From positions 24,975,018 through 25,039,017 of the forward strand of contig NC_051085.1 of assembly GCF_004664715.2 (NCBI RefSeq): a stretch of DNA of 64,000 nucleotides. Direction: 5' to 3'. Below the pieces are notes generated by a model. The model was not told where the DNA came from. It did not search any database and worked only from the letters and a program-made list of their open reading frames with translations. Source of the DNA: Peromyscus leucopus (Eukaryota > Chordata > Mammalia > Rodentia > Cricetidae). Made by a program: the position numbers and the translations under genes. This document shows, piece by piece, positions 53,524 through 61,602 of this stretch. Each line of letters opens with the position of its first letter. Position 1 is the first letter of the stretch.

Positions 53524-54784
53524 TTTTTTGAGGTATTATGTTTATGTAACTCATTTAGATTGTAATGGATAATTAAGAAATACAGATTAGTAATTAGTCT
53601 TCTATGATAGTCAAACTTGTACTCATGTTGTTTTCTAGGTATACATAGATATAATTCAATTAGATAGGTAATCTTCAAACACTTCAAAGACATACAGAAT
53701 ATGGCATTTAAAATGTTTTAAAAATTTAGACTTTCTGGACAATGAGACATGTCTGCTCCTGGCAGCACCTATTTACTTCAGAGAGGAGGATGGCCATTGA
53801 AGACACTCTATATGGAGTTTATCTTCTTCTTGGCAAAAAATAGTCATTTGGGCAAGAAACTATTCTTGCCTGGATTGCTGATAATATGCTGTATAAACTG
53901 GACAAGCAGGACCCATAGGAAGGTGACCACTAAACTTTACTTGGCAAAATGGTCCTTTAGGTTCCTGCTTCACAGAGGAAACTGGCAGACATTATACAGA
54001 ACACAGAAAAAAGTGACTGAGAGACTCTAGGCCTGTGGGCTAAAGACAGATGCCCCAACTATACAAAAGAACTTTGGATGACTGTCCAGTCTGCCAGCTG
54101 TCTCTGTCTACTCTCACAAGACTATCAAAAGTTGCTTGCATCCTTCTCCCATTTCTCAGGTAATATTATATCCTTCTGAGGTCTTTGATGTAGTTAAAGA
54201 CTAGATAGTTATAATTTCCTTAGTTATGATAAGAGATAAGTTAGATATGAAACCTTAGATTCACAATTACAAGATAGATAGGATATCTTCTTTAATTTTG
54301 CCAAATACAAATAGACCAGATATTGTAACTGTAATTCTTGCTAGATAACTGTTTTGTTACATGTAATTTTACTATGTTAAAGTTAAAATCTTCCTTAAAA
54401 AAAAACAAAAACAGAAAAGGAGAAGTGCTGTGGGATGTCCTGTATGTTGTGAATAAATAAACGCTGATTGGCCAGTAGCCAGGCAGGAAGTATGGGATAG
54501 GCAGAGCAAACATGGAGGAGAGGCTGGGAGGGGGAAGTCTGGAGGAGACGCCAGCCTGCCGTCCAGGGAACATCATGTAAAGACAGCAGGTAAAGCCATG
54601 GAACTCGTGGCCACATATAGACTAACAGAAATGGGCTAAGTATAAGAGTAATAGCTAGACAATGGTAGGCCTGAGCTAATGGCTCAGCAGTTTGAATAAT
54701 ATAAGCATCTGTATGTTTATTTTATAAGTGGTCTATGGGACTGCTGGGGCTTGGTGGAACCGAGAGAGAAAAACTCTAGCTACA
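52137..54784 (+). mobile_element. Internally deleted class II provirus
   Basis: A short U5-like end (CTTGGCGGGACCCAGAGATA...ACTAGCTACA, ending 52182) is followed by a Lys-type primer site TGGCACCCAAC (52185). After about 150 bp of leader the sequence passes straight into the env-less 3' domain and a 3' LTR. No gag or pol remains. The 3' domain matches 61.6-64.0 kb in places: 'gagacatgtctgctcctggcagcacc' at 53744 against 63231, and 'ctgaagatgatgccccaac'-type sequence at 54040 against 63860. A (TA)n run lies at 53486-53520. Confidence 0.7.
54426..54784 (+). mobile_element. 3' LTR of the deleted provirus
   Basis: 359 bp from TGCTGTGGGATGTCCTGTAT to AACTCTAGCTACA, directly after an A/G-rich polypurine tract (AACAGAAAAGGAGAAG, 54410-54425). 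It contains TGATTGGCCAGTAGCCAGGC and GAATAAATAAACGC. It is related to the minus-strand LTR at 31537-31906. Confidence 0.8.
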
Positions 54785-55015
54785 CCAGGGCCCTCCCGAA
54801 GCTATCCTGCATCTCTGTCTTTCTCTCTATCTACATCTATATTTCTTCCTATTATTTCTCAATTCCTCATTCTCACCATCAAGGGACCCTTGGATACATT
54901 GGGGCTGGATCCCAACACTGGGTCCCAGCAAATAACTGGAGCACATGCATTTAATATTGATTTTAAATATCACTTTGAAACACTTCTTTTTTTTAGCATC
55001 TTATTTATTTTTTCT
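54785..55015. other. Spacer between provirus and LINE-1
   Basis: No gene. Mixed pyrimidine-rich sequence. Confidence 0.4.
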
Positions 55016-55019
55016 GTTT

Positions 55020-56120
55020 TCAATTTTATTTTATTTATTAATTTAAGAAAATTTTTATTCATTTTACACACCAACTACAGATCCACTCTCCTCCCTTCTT
55101 CTGCCCTCCAGCCTTCCCTCCTAACCCCCCCCCTCCATTCTCTCCTCTAACAAGGCAGGGCCTCCCGTGGATGTCAACAGAGCCCAGTACATTAAGTTCA
55201 GGCAGATCTAAGCCCCTCCCCCTGCATCAAGGCTGTGCATGGTGTCCAACCACAGGTAGTAAGATCCAAAAAGCCAGTTTATGCAAAGGGGCAAAAGGGA
55301 TGGATCCTGATCTTACTGCCGGGGTCCCTTAAGCAGATCAAGGTACACACTGTCTCCCTTATGCAGAGGGCCTAGTTGCATCTCATGAAGGCTCTACAGC
55401 TGTTAGTCTAAAGTTCATGAATTCCCACTAGCTTGGTTTGGCTTTAGATTTCCCCATCATGATCTTGATGCCCCTTGCTCATAGAATCCCTCTTCTCAGT
55501 CTTTGAGTGGACTCCTGGAGCTCAGCCTGATGCTTGGCTGTGGATATCTGCATCTGCTTCCATCAGTTACTGGATGAAGGCTCTGTGATGACAATTAGAG
55601 CATTCACCAATCTGATTACTGGGGTAGGTCATTTCAGGCACCCTCTTCACCATTGCTAGTAGTCTAAGCTGGGGTCATCCTTTTGGATTCCTGGGAACTT
55701 CCCTAGAACTCCGTTTCTCCCTATCCCCATGATGTCTCCCTCTATCATGGTATCTCTTACATTGCTCTCCCACTCTGCTCATGTTCCAGCTCAACCATCC
55801 CATTCCCTCATGTTCTCATCCCCCATCCTCTACCTGCTGTTGCCCCCTACCCCCAGTTTATTCATGGAGCTCTCATCTATTTTTCTTTTTCAGGGCCATC
55901 CATGTGTCTCTCTTAGGGTCCTCCTTGTTAGCTAGCTTCTCTGAAGCTGTGGGTTGTATTCTGCTTATCGTTTGCTTTACATCTAGTATCCACCTTTGAG
56001 TGAGTATATATCATGTTTGTCCTTCTGAGTCTGGGTTACCTCACTTATGCTGATATTTTCTAGTTCCATCTATTTGCCTGCAAATTTCATGATATCATTG
56101 TTTTTTACTGCTGAGTTATT
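55020..56120 (-). mobile_element. LINE-1 3' fragment (end of ORF2 and 3' UTR)
   Basis: On the minus strand it starts at a truncation near 56120 ('ctcagcagtaaaaaac'). It then reads the familiar rodent sequence around 'cagaaggacaaacatgatatatactcactcaaagg' and ends at an A-rich tail near 55030. The coding part is short and broken. A shorter relative lies at 16208-16540. Confidence 0.8.
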
Positions 56121-56156
56121 GAGAGCCACTGGTAGCAAAAGTCCATGAGAGTATAC

Positions 56157-56580
56157 TGTAGATGTAACTAACCGTCTTATTAAATAAGAAACACAGAAAC
56201 AATGTAAAAGAGAAAGCCGAGAGGTCAGAGCTCAGAGCTAAAATCTCACCCTTCCGCCTGCGGTGTCCCAGCTTCCCGAAAGAGGGCTACTTCCTGTCTG
56301 TACGTCTTTTTTATAGTATTATTGTTCTGCCTTCTCATTGGTTGTAAACCCAAACACATGACTGCCTCGTCACTGTCTGAATGTACAGCCCCCTAGGTCT
56401 TAAAGGCATATGTCTCCAATGCTGGCTGTATCCTTGAACACACAGAGATCTATGGGATTAAAGGCATGTGCCACCACTGCCACACTCTGTCTATGGCTCT
56501 AATAGCTCTGACCCCTGGGTAACTTTATTTATTAACATACAATCAAAATCACATTTCAGTACAATTAGAATACCACCACA
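56157..56580 (-). mobile_element. Inverted full LTR fused to a forward LTR stub
   Basis: On the minus strand a complete 424-bp LTR of the B1-containing family runs from TGTGGTGGTATTCTAATTGT (56580) to GTTAGTTACATCTACA (56157). Both termini are exact. It abuts, with no gap, the last 86 bp of a forward LTR of the same family. The left flank GTATAC is not repeated on its right, so this is not a simple solo insertion. Confidence 0.9.
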
Positions 56581-56666
56581 TTTAGCTCTGAGCTCTGACC
56601 TCTCGGCTTTCTCTTTTACATTGTTTCTGTGTTTCTTATTTAATAAGACGGTTAGTTACATCTACA
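56581..56666 (+). mobile_element. Forward LTR stub (U5 end) of the provirus
   Basis: 86 bp starting TTTAGCTCTGAGCTCTGACC and ending GGTTAGTTACATCTACA, followed after 2 nt by the primer-binding site. It is the reverse complement of 56157-56242 as I read it, including bases that differ from all four solo LTRs ('attgtttctg', 'gacggttag'). Confidence 0.92.
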
Positions 56667-56668
56667 TC

Positions 56669-56686
56669 TGGCACCCAACGTGACAA
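56669..56686 (+). promoter_or_regulatory. Primer-binding site, tRNA-Lys type
   Basis: TGGCACCCAACGTGACAA begins 2 nt after the LTR end. The first eleven bases resemble the Lys-1,2 form with one change (GCG to GCA). The 3' half has drifted. The deleted provirus at 52185 shows the same TGGCACCCAAC. Confidence 0.8.
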
Positions 56687-57034
56687 GAATCCATTAAAAA
56701 CCGCTTGGCTTGGCAGCAGGTCCGCTTTCCCCGCAAGGGCAGCAGGCGGCCGCCGGCAGCGGCCGATGGGGCAGGGGGCGGCAGGTGGCGGTCGGCTTCT
56801 TAGCCTGGGTCTGGGTCTGCTTGACCTCAGGCTGGACTATCGGTGAGCTGCTTGCTTAAATCCTGCTTGCTTAAAGCCGGTGCTACAAACAACTCAGACT
56901 TGCCCTGCCGAACAGGGCCCTGCCTGTAAAGCCAACGCACGTGGTCCGAGCTTAAGGAAGCCAGACCCAAGCCTTGACTTGGCACAAGAGGGAACACGTG
57001 GCTGCATTTAAACTTTAGCCAGCTACGCTTTCTT

Positions 57035-57089
<55 letters not shown>

Positions 57090-57229
57090 ATTTACACCTG
57101 GGACACTAGGTGGCTGTTTTGAAAATCCCCTCGGATTTCTACTGTTTTACGCAGATTTGGTAAGTCATAACATATCAGATATTTTAAAGGAAACTATCCA
57201 AAAGAGAATTTTTTTCCACATTAAAAAAA
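56687..57229 (+). other. Provirus leader
   Basis: The untranslated leader has a GC-rich, CpG-rich stretch (about 56728-56815) and a (CT)n run at 57036-57088. A pyrimidine-poor TTTTAGGC at 57277-57284 could serve as a weak splice acceptor just before the second candidate gag start. No packaging signal can be named from sequence alone. Confidence 0.55.
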
Positions 57230-57961
57230 ATGGGTTTTATGTGTACATTGGAAGAAAATTGGTTTTTGTTTGAAATTTTAGGCAGTCTGACAATGGAACA
57301 ACTATATAATATTAGTATTGGTGGAATTATGCACCTTATCACTATGCTAATCCTCATTTTAATATTTAAAAAGATAGTCAATTTAAGTGCCAGGATAACA
57401 GCTTTAGAAGAACTTGTTAAACCTGCAAAAAATCAGACAGAAGAAACTAACAGTGAAGTTGTTTCAAGTCTGGATCATAAGGTTACAGAAAGAAAGCCTG
57501 TTTTCACACAGTCACCCTTAATTTATCCTGTAACCGTACAGCAGATGCCTGATCAAATGGCTACACAAAATATTTGGGCTCCAATTGAAATGTTGGATTT
57601 AAAAAGGTTTAAGGAGGCAATAGTATCTTATGGCATGCATTCCCCATATGTAAAGCAAATGTTAAACTCTTGGTCAACATATAATAGGATTATACCACAG
57701 GACTGGCGGGACCTTGCACAAAGTGTTCTGGAACCCAGCCAGAGACTTCAATTTCTGACTTGGTTTAAGGAGGAGGCTAAAAACATAGAAAAACAATGGA
57801 GGGATAAAGGAATACAAGTTTGCCAGGATCAGCTTATTGGAGAAGGCCAATATGCTTCAGTACAAACACAATGTTTATATGATGTCCAAACCCTAATTTT
57901 ATGTCGAACGGCAGCCTTGAATGCATGGGACAGAGTTGAGGAACCAGGAAAAAAAATCTGA
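57230..57961 (+). pseudogene. gag: gag, first part (matrix-like region and capsid start)
   Basis: Two starts are possible. The ATG at 57230 gives an N-terminal MGFMCT, a fit to the N-myristoylation pattern. The in-frame ATG at 57293 gives a protein that opens with a hydrophobic segment (residues 7-25, ISIGGIMHLITMLILILIF). Both have A at -3 and G at +4. A coiled-coil-like stretch and polar linker follow, then a capsid-like region with YGMHSPYVKQML and IIPQDWRDLAQ. The frame is lost in an eight-A run near 57950, just before the capsid major homology region, and stops at 57959-57961. Gag continues in another frame. This is a broken copy. Confidence 0.85.
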
Positions 57962-58547
57962 GTCATTTACAAAGGTGAAGCAAGGCCCAAAAGAGTCTTT
58001 TACAGATTTTTTACAAAGACTGGCTTCAGCAGTAAAGAAAATGGTCTCAGATTCTGAAGCTGGTAAGGCAATAATTGAATCTTTGGCCTTTGAGAATGCA
58101 AATGCAACATGCAAAAGAATAATCAAGCCATTAAGGGCAAGATCTGCACCTATGGAAGATTGGATTAGAGAAACAATTAATGTTGAGGCTGATGAGCATG
58201 ATGATACGTGGGTAGGAGAAGTAATTTCAAAAGGTTTGAGGAGTGTTAGATGTTTTAGATGTGGAAAGCAAGGACGTTTGAAAAGGGACTGTAAACAGGT
58301 CATTCCTAGAAGCAATGTTTCTTCAAGGAACAATGGCAACAGAATGCCCCTTCCTTCTGGAGTATGCAGAAGGTATGGTAAGGGAAAACACTGGACCAAC
58401 GAATGTAGATCAACAAAGGACAGACAGGGTAATCCTTTGCCTCAGTCTTCGGGAAATTCCCAGAGGGGCCTCTCGCAGGCCCCAGTTGCAAATCCAGTTC
58501 AAACCTTTCCTGCAGTCATAGAGGAAATCCCTGCTCTGAGCGATTAA
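57958..58547 (+). pseudogene. gag: gag, second part (capsid end and nucleocapsid)
   Basis: In the next frame this opens with the major homology region (KVKQGPKESFTDFLQRL). The nucleocapsid follows with two zinc knuckles, both damaged. Knuckle 1 (58251-58292, CFRCGKQGRLKRDC) has Arg where His is expected. Knuckle 2 (58365-58406, CRRYGKGKHWTNEC) has Tyr for its second Cys. A Pro/Gln/Ser-rich tail runs to the stop at 58545-58547. The frame itself is open from before 57958, but the part before it does not match gag. Confidence 0.85.
58451..58483 (+). promoter_or_regulatory. gag-pro -1 ribosomal frameshift signal
   Basis: The heptamer G GGA AAT (58451-58457) is in the gag frame. A 7-nt spacer separates it from a perfect 7-bp stem GGGGCCT/AGGCCCC (58465-58471 with 58477-58483) with a 5-nt loop CTCGC. 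The -1 frame is open from here through the protease. GGGAAAC is the best known form of this heptamer; the final T here is a permitted but less studied variant. Confidence 0.78.
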
Positions 58548-58555
58548 ATAACCAA

Positions 58556-58921
58556 ATGCCTATTGGAATAAATCATGCTGGTGAGGATGATGAAACAGAG
58601 AGAATAGAAAATTCAGGAGAAAACATAAAGAAAATTTTTTGGCAAACTTCTATTAATGAACAAAGACCAAAATTAACGATAAAAATAAATGGTGTTTTGT
58701 TGTCTGGTCTGGTAGACACAGGTGCAGACGTTACCATAATTGCACCAGAATTTTGGCATCCAACTTGGCCTCTTCAGGAGGTAAACGTTCAACTGTTAGG
58801 AATTGGGACATTATCTCAGGTGAAACAGAGTGCAAGATGGCTCGAATGTATAGGTCCAGAAGGACAGAGAGGAAAATTAAAACCATATGTGCCTAACATA
58901 ATTATGAACCTGTGGGGTTGA
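58556..58921 (+). pseudogene. pro: Retroviral aspartic protease (pro)
   Basis: The -1 frame relative to gag encodes the protease. The active-site motif LSGLVDTGADVTII lies at about residues 49-62 counted from the ATG at 58556. That ATG is probably internal, because the frame is open upstream to the frameshift heptamer. The catalytic Asp is intact. Near the C-terminus the frame meets TGA at 58919-58921, directly after NLWG. A single base change of the CpG-decay type would account for this stop. I see no dUTPase domain between gag and protease. Confidence 0.87.
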
Positions 58922-58924
58922 GAC

Positions 58925-59293
58925 TTGTTGCAACAATGGAATACTCAGATTAACATCCCTCCAATCTCAGAAACAAATCATAAACTAGCACATGTTACTG
59001 AGAGAAATATTAGAAGATATTGTTCTAATGAGTGGTCACCAGCCATCCATATTATACAAGAACAGGGCACAATAACTGATGATCTTCCAAAGACACCAAC
59101 AGCTCTACCTTTAAAATGGTTTACAGACAAGCCTGTATGGGTCCAGCAATGGCCTTTAACAACAGAGAAACTCCAGGCTTTAGAAGAGCTGGTAGAAGAA
59201 CAGTTAAATGCTCAGCATATTGAAGAATCAACCAGCCCTGGAATTCTCCTGTATTTGTTATTAAAAAGAAATCTGGTAAATGGAGAATGGTAA
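58925..59293 (+). pseudogene. pol: Protease C-end and reverse transcriptase N-terminus
   Basis: Same frame as the protease, resuming after the TGA. About 60 residues of linker lead to the RT N-terminal region (LPLKWFTDKPVWVQQWPLTT, then [21 protein letters not shown]). The frame is lost by an indel near 59235-59245 and ends at 59293. Protease and RT start sharing one frame suggests that this lineage may need only one frameshift, or that an indel has fused them. Confidence 0.8.
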
Positions 59294-59535
59294 CAGACCT
59301 TAGAGCAATTAACAAAGTAATTCAGCCAATGGGCTCTCTACAATCTGGGATGCCTTTGCCTACTCTGTTACCAAAAGGATGGCCTCTCATAGTTATTGAT
59401 TTAAAAGACTGTTTCTTTTCAATACCCTCACAAGAAAAAGACAAAGAAAGATTTGCTTTACAGTGTCTACTTATAATAATTCTCAACCGGTTAAAAGATT
59501 TCAATGGAGGGTCCTCCACAGGGAATGTTGAATAG
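59287..59535 (+). pseudogene. pol: Reverse transcriptase, palm with first catalytic Asp
   Basis: Another frame holds [17 protein letters not shown] and the palm motif [11 protein letters not shown], which includes the first catalytic Asp (codon 59398-59400). The match to RT is lost near 59465-59470 through an indel. A second indel near 59515 moves the next part into yet another frame. Confidence 0.82.
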
Positions 59536-60181
59536 CCCAACTCTGTGCCAATACTTTGTACAACAGCCATTGGAAGTGATACGTAAAAAATTTCCTAAAT
59601 CTATAATTTATCATTATATGGACGATATTTTACTAGCCGACTCAAATGCAGATACTTTAGAAATAATATTTGAAGAAGTAAAGAAAATTTTGCCTTGCTG
59701 GGGATTACAAATTGCTCCTGAAAAGATACAAAGAGGAGATTCTATTAATTATTTAGGATATAAAATAGAGCTACAAAAAATTAGACCCCAAAAGGTGCAA
59801 ATTCGGAGAGATAGACTACAGACTCTTAATGACTTTCAAAGATTATTTGGAGATATTTCTCATCTACGAACTATTGTTGGGGTAAAAAATGATGAACTGA
59901 CTAATTTGTTCAGAACTTTGGAAGGTGACAAGGACTTAAATAGTCCAAGAGAATTATCACCTGAAGCTGAGAAAGAATTGGCCTTGGTAGAAAAGAAAGT
60001 GCATGAAGGACACATGGATCGTATTGATCCAAAGCTGGATTGCATTTTGGTTATTTTACCTTGTAGGCGTTCTCCTACTGGAATATTAATGCAGAGGGAA
60101 GATATTATATTGGAATGGATATTTTTACCAAATAAACCAAATAAAAAATTAAAAACTTATGTGAAAAAATCTCTGACTTGA
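59504..60181 (+). pseudogene. pol: Reverse transcriptase, YMDD palm, thumb and connection
   Basis: This part begins at [14 protein letters not shown] and carries the YMDD catalytic box (59615-59626) in the context YHYMDDILLA. The RT thumb region follows (NYLGYKIELQKIRPQKVQI) and then the connection region. The two Asp of YMDD are intact. The frame is lost in an A run near 60165 and stops at 60179-60181. Confidence 0.88.
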
Positions 60182-60430
60182 TTTACAAAGGAAAATTGAT
60201 ACTTGGTCAATTAGCAGGCATAGACCCAGCAGAAATTGTCGTACCATTAACTAAGGAGGACATTGAAAAATTATGGACAGAAAGTGAACTTTGGCAAAGA
60301 GCTTGCAGTAATTTTTTGGGAGAAATTAACAGCAAATATCCCAAAAGCAATAGAATTGATCTTATCAAGAGAGCTGATTGGATCTTGCCTCGAATTGCAC
60401 AGCAAAAACCATATCTGGAGTTCGTACATT
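60178..60430 (+). pseudogene. pol: Reverse transcriptase connection region, second part
   Basis: A further frame reads LIYKGKLILGQLAGIDPAEI and continues to WILPRIAQQKPYLE, matching the connection between RT and RNase H. It loses the frame near 60405-60430, where RNase H starts in the next frame. Confidence 0.75.
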
Positions 60431-60728
60431 TTATACAGATGCCAACAAAGAAGGAAAGGCAGGTTACAAATCAGAAAATTTAAGTAAAGTGGTTCAAAGT
60501 CCGTATAATTCAGTTCAAAAATCAGAATTGTATGCTATTCTGTTGGTATTAATGGATTTTTCAGAACCTCTCAACATAGTAACTGACTCTCAGTATGCTG
60601 AAAGAGTGGTGTTACATATTGAGACTGCAGAATTTATCCCTGATGCTTCAGAATTAACTTCACTATTTATTCAATTACAAGATACAATCAGGAAAAGGAA
60701 TCATCCTTTATATATAACTCACATTTGA
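60420..60728 (+). pseudogene. pol: RNase H domain
   Basis: Holds the RNase H landmarks TFYTDANKEGKAGY (first Asp), SELYAILLVL (Glu) and NIVTDSQYAERVV (second Asp). It ends at TGA 60726-60728 after PLYITHI. The same frame continues past this stop into integrase, so it is a nonsense change and not a boundary. Confidence 0.85.
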
Positions 60729-61565
60729 TCCCATACTGGTCTGCCAGGCCCTCTAGCACAAGGCAATGATGAGAGTGATAAATTATTGATAGGAAATGTG
60801 CTGGAAGCCTCAGAATTTCATAAAAAACATCACGTCAATAGTAAAGGTTTAAAAAAGGATTTTTCCATAACCTGGCAACAAGCCAAAGAAATAGTAAAGA
60901 AATGTCCTACTTGTTCCTTCTACAATCAGATGCCATTACCAGCAGGATGTAACCCAAAGGGTACTCAGAGAAATGAAATCTGGCAGATGGACGTGTTTCA
61001 CTTTGCAGAATTTGGAAAATTGAAATATGTACACCACACTATTGATACTTATTCAGGATTTCAATGGGCAACTGCTTTGAGTTCTAAAAAAGCTGATTCT
61101 GTAATCACTCATTTGCTAGAAGTTATGGCCATCATGGGTATACCTGCACAAATCAAAACTGACAATGCTCCATCATATGTCTCTGTTAAAATGAAACAGT
61201 TTTTTGCTTATTACAATATAAAGCATATTACAGGCATACCACATAATCCTACAGGTCAAGCAGTTATAGAAAGATCAAACAGAACTCTAAAGGATATGCT
61301 AAATAAACAGAAAGGGGTAACAAAAACCCCCAGAAATAGACTGCATAATGCTCTTCTAACTTTGAATTTTCTGAATGCCAATGAGAAAGGAACAACAGCT
61401 GCAGAGAGACATTGGATAATAGAAAAAACTACAGAATTAAATCAGCCTATATACTTTAAGGATGTGCTGACCTCAGAATGGAAACCAGGGTATGTATTAC
61501 ATTGGGGACGAGGTTTGCTTTTGTTTCTACAGGAGAAGATAAGCTGTGGGTACCATCAAAATTGA
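60729..61565 (+). pseudogene. pol: Integrase
   Basis: After the TGA the frame continues with the zinc-binding region (HKKHHVN and, about 25 residues later, CPTC). The catalytic core follows with Asp in IWQMDVFHF, Asp in IKTDNAPS and Glu in AVIERSN. The last two are separated by 35 residues, the expected DD35E spacing, so all catalytic residues are present. An indel near 61515 breaks the C-terminal SH3-like part (YVLHWGRG). The rest of that domain continues in another frame to about 61602. Confidence 0.9.
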
Positions 61566-61602
61566 TAAAGGTTCGATTTGAACAAGAGAGACCTCTTAAT
61601 TA

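Noticed and set aside
58306..58491. Antisense frames across gag and pol, and the 166-codon frame at 57899-58399
   Set aside because: Shadows of the retroviral coding strand without any recognised motif. Not evidence for an antisense retroviral gene.
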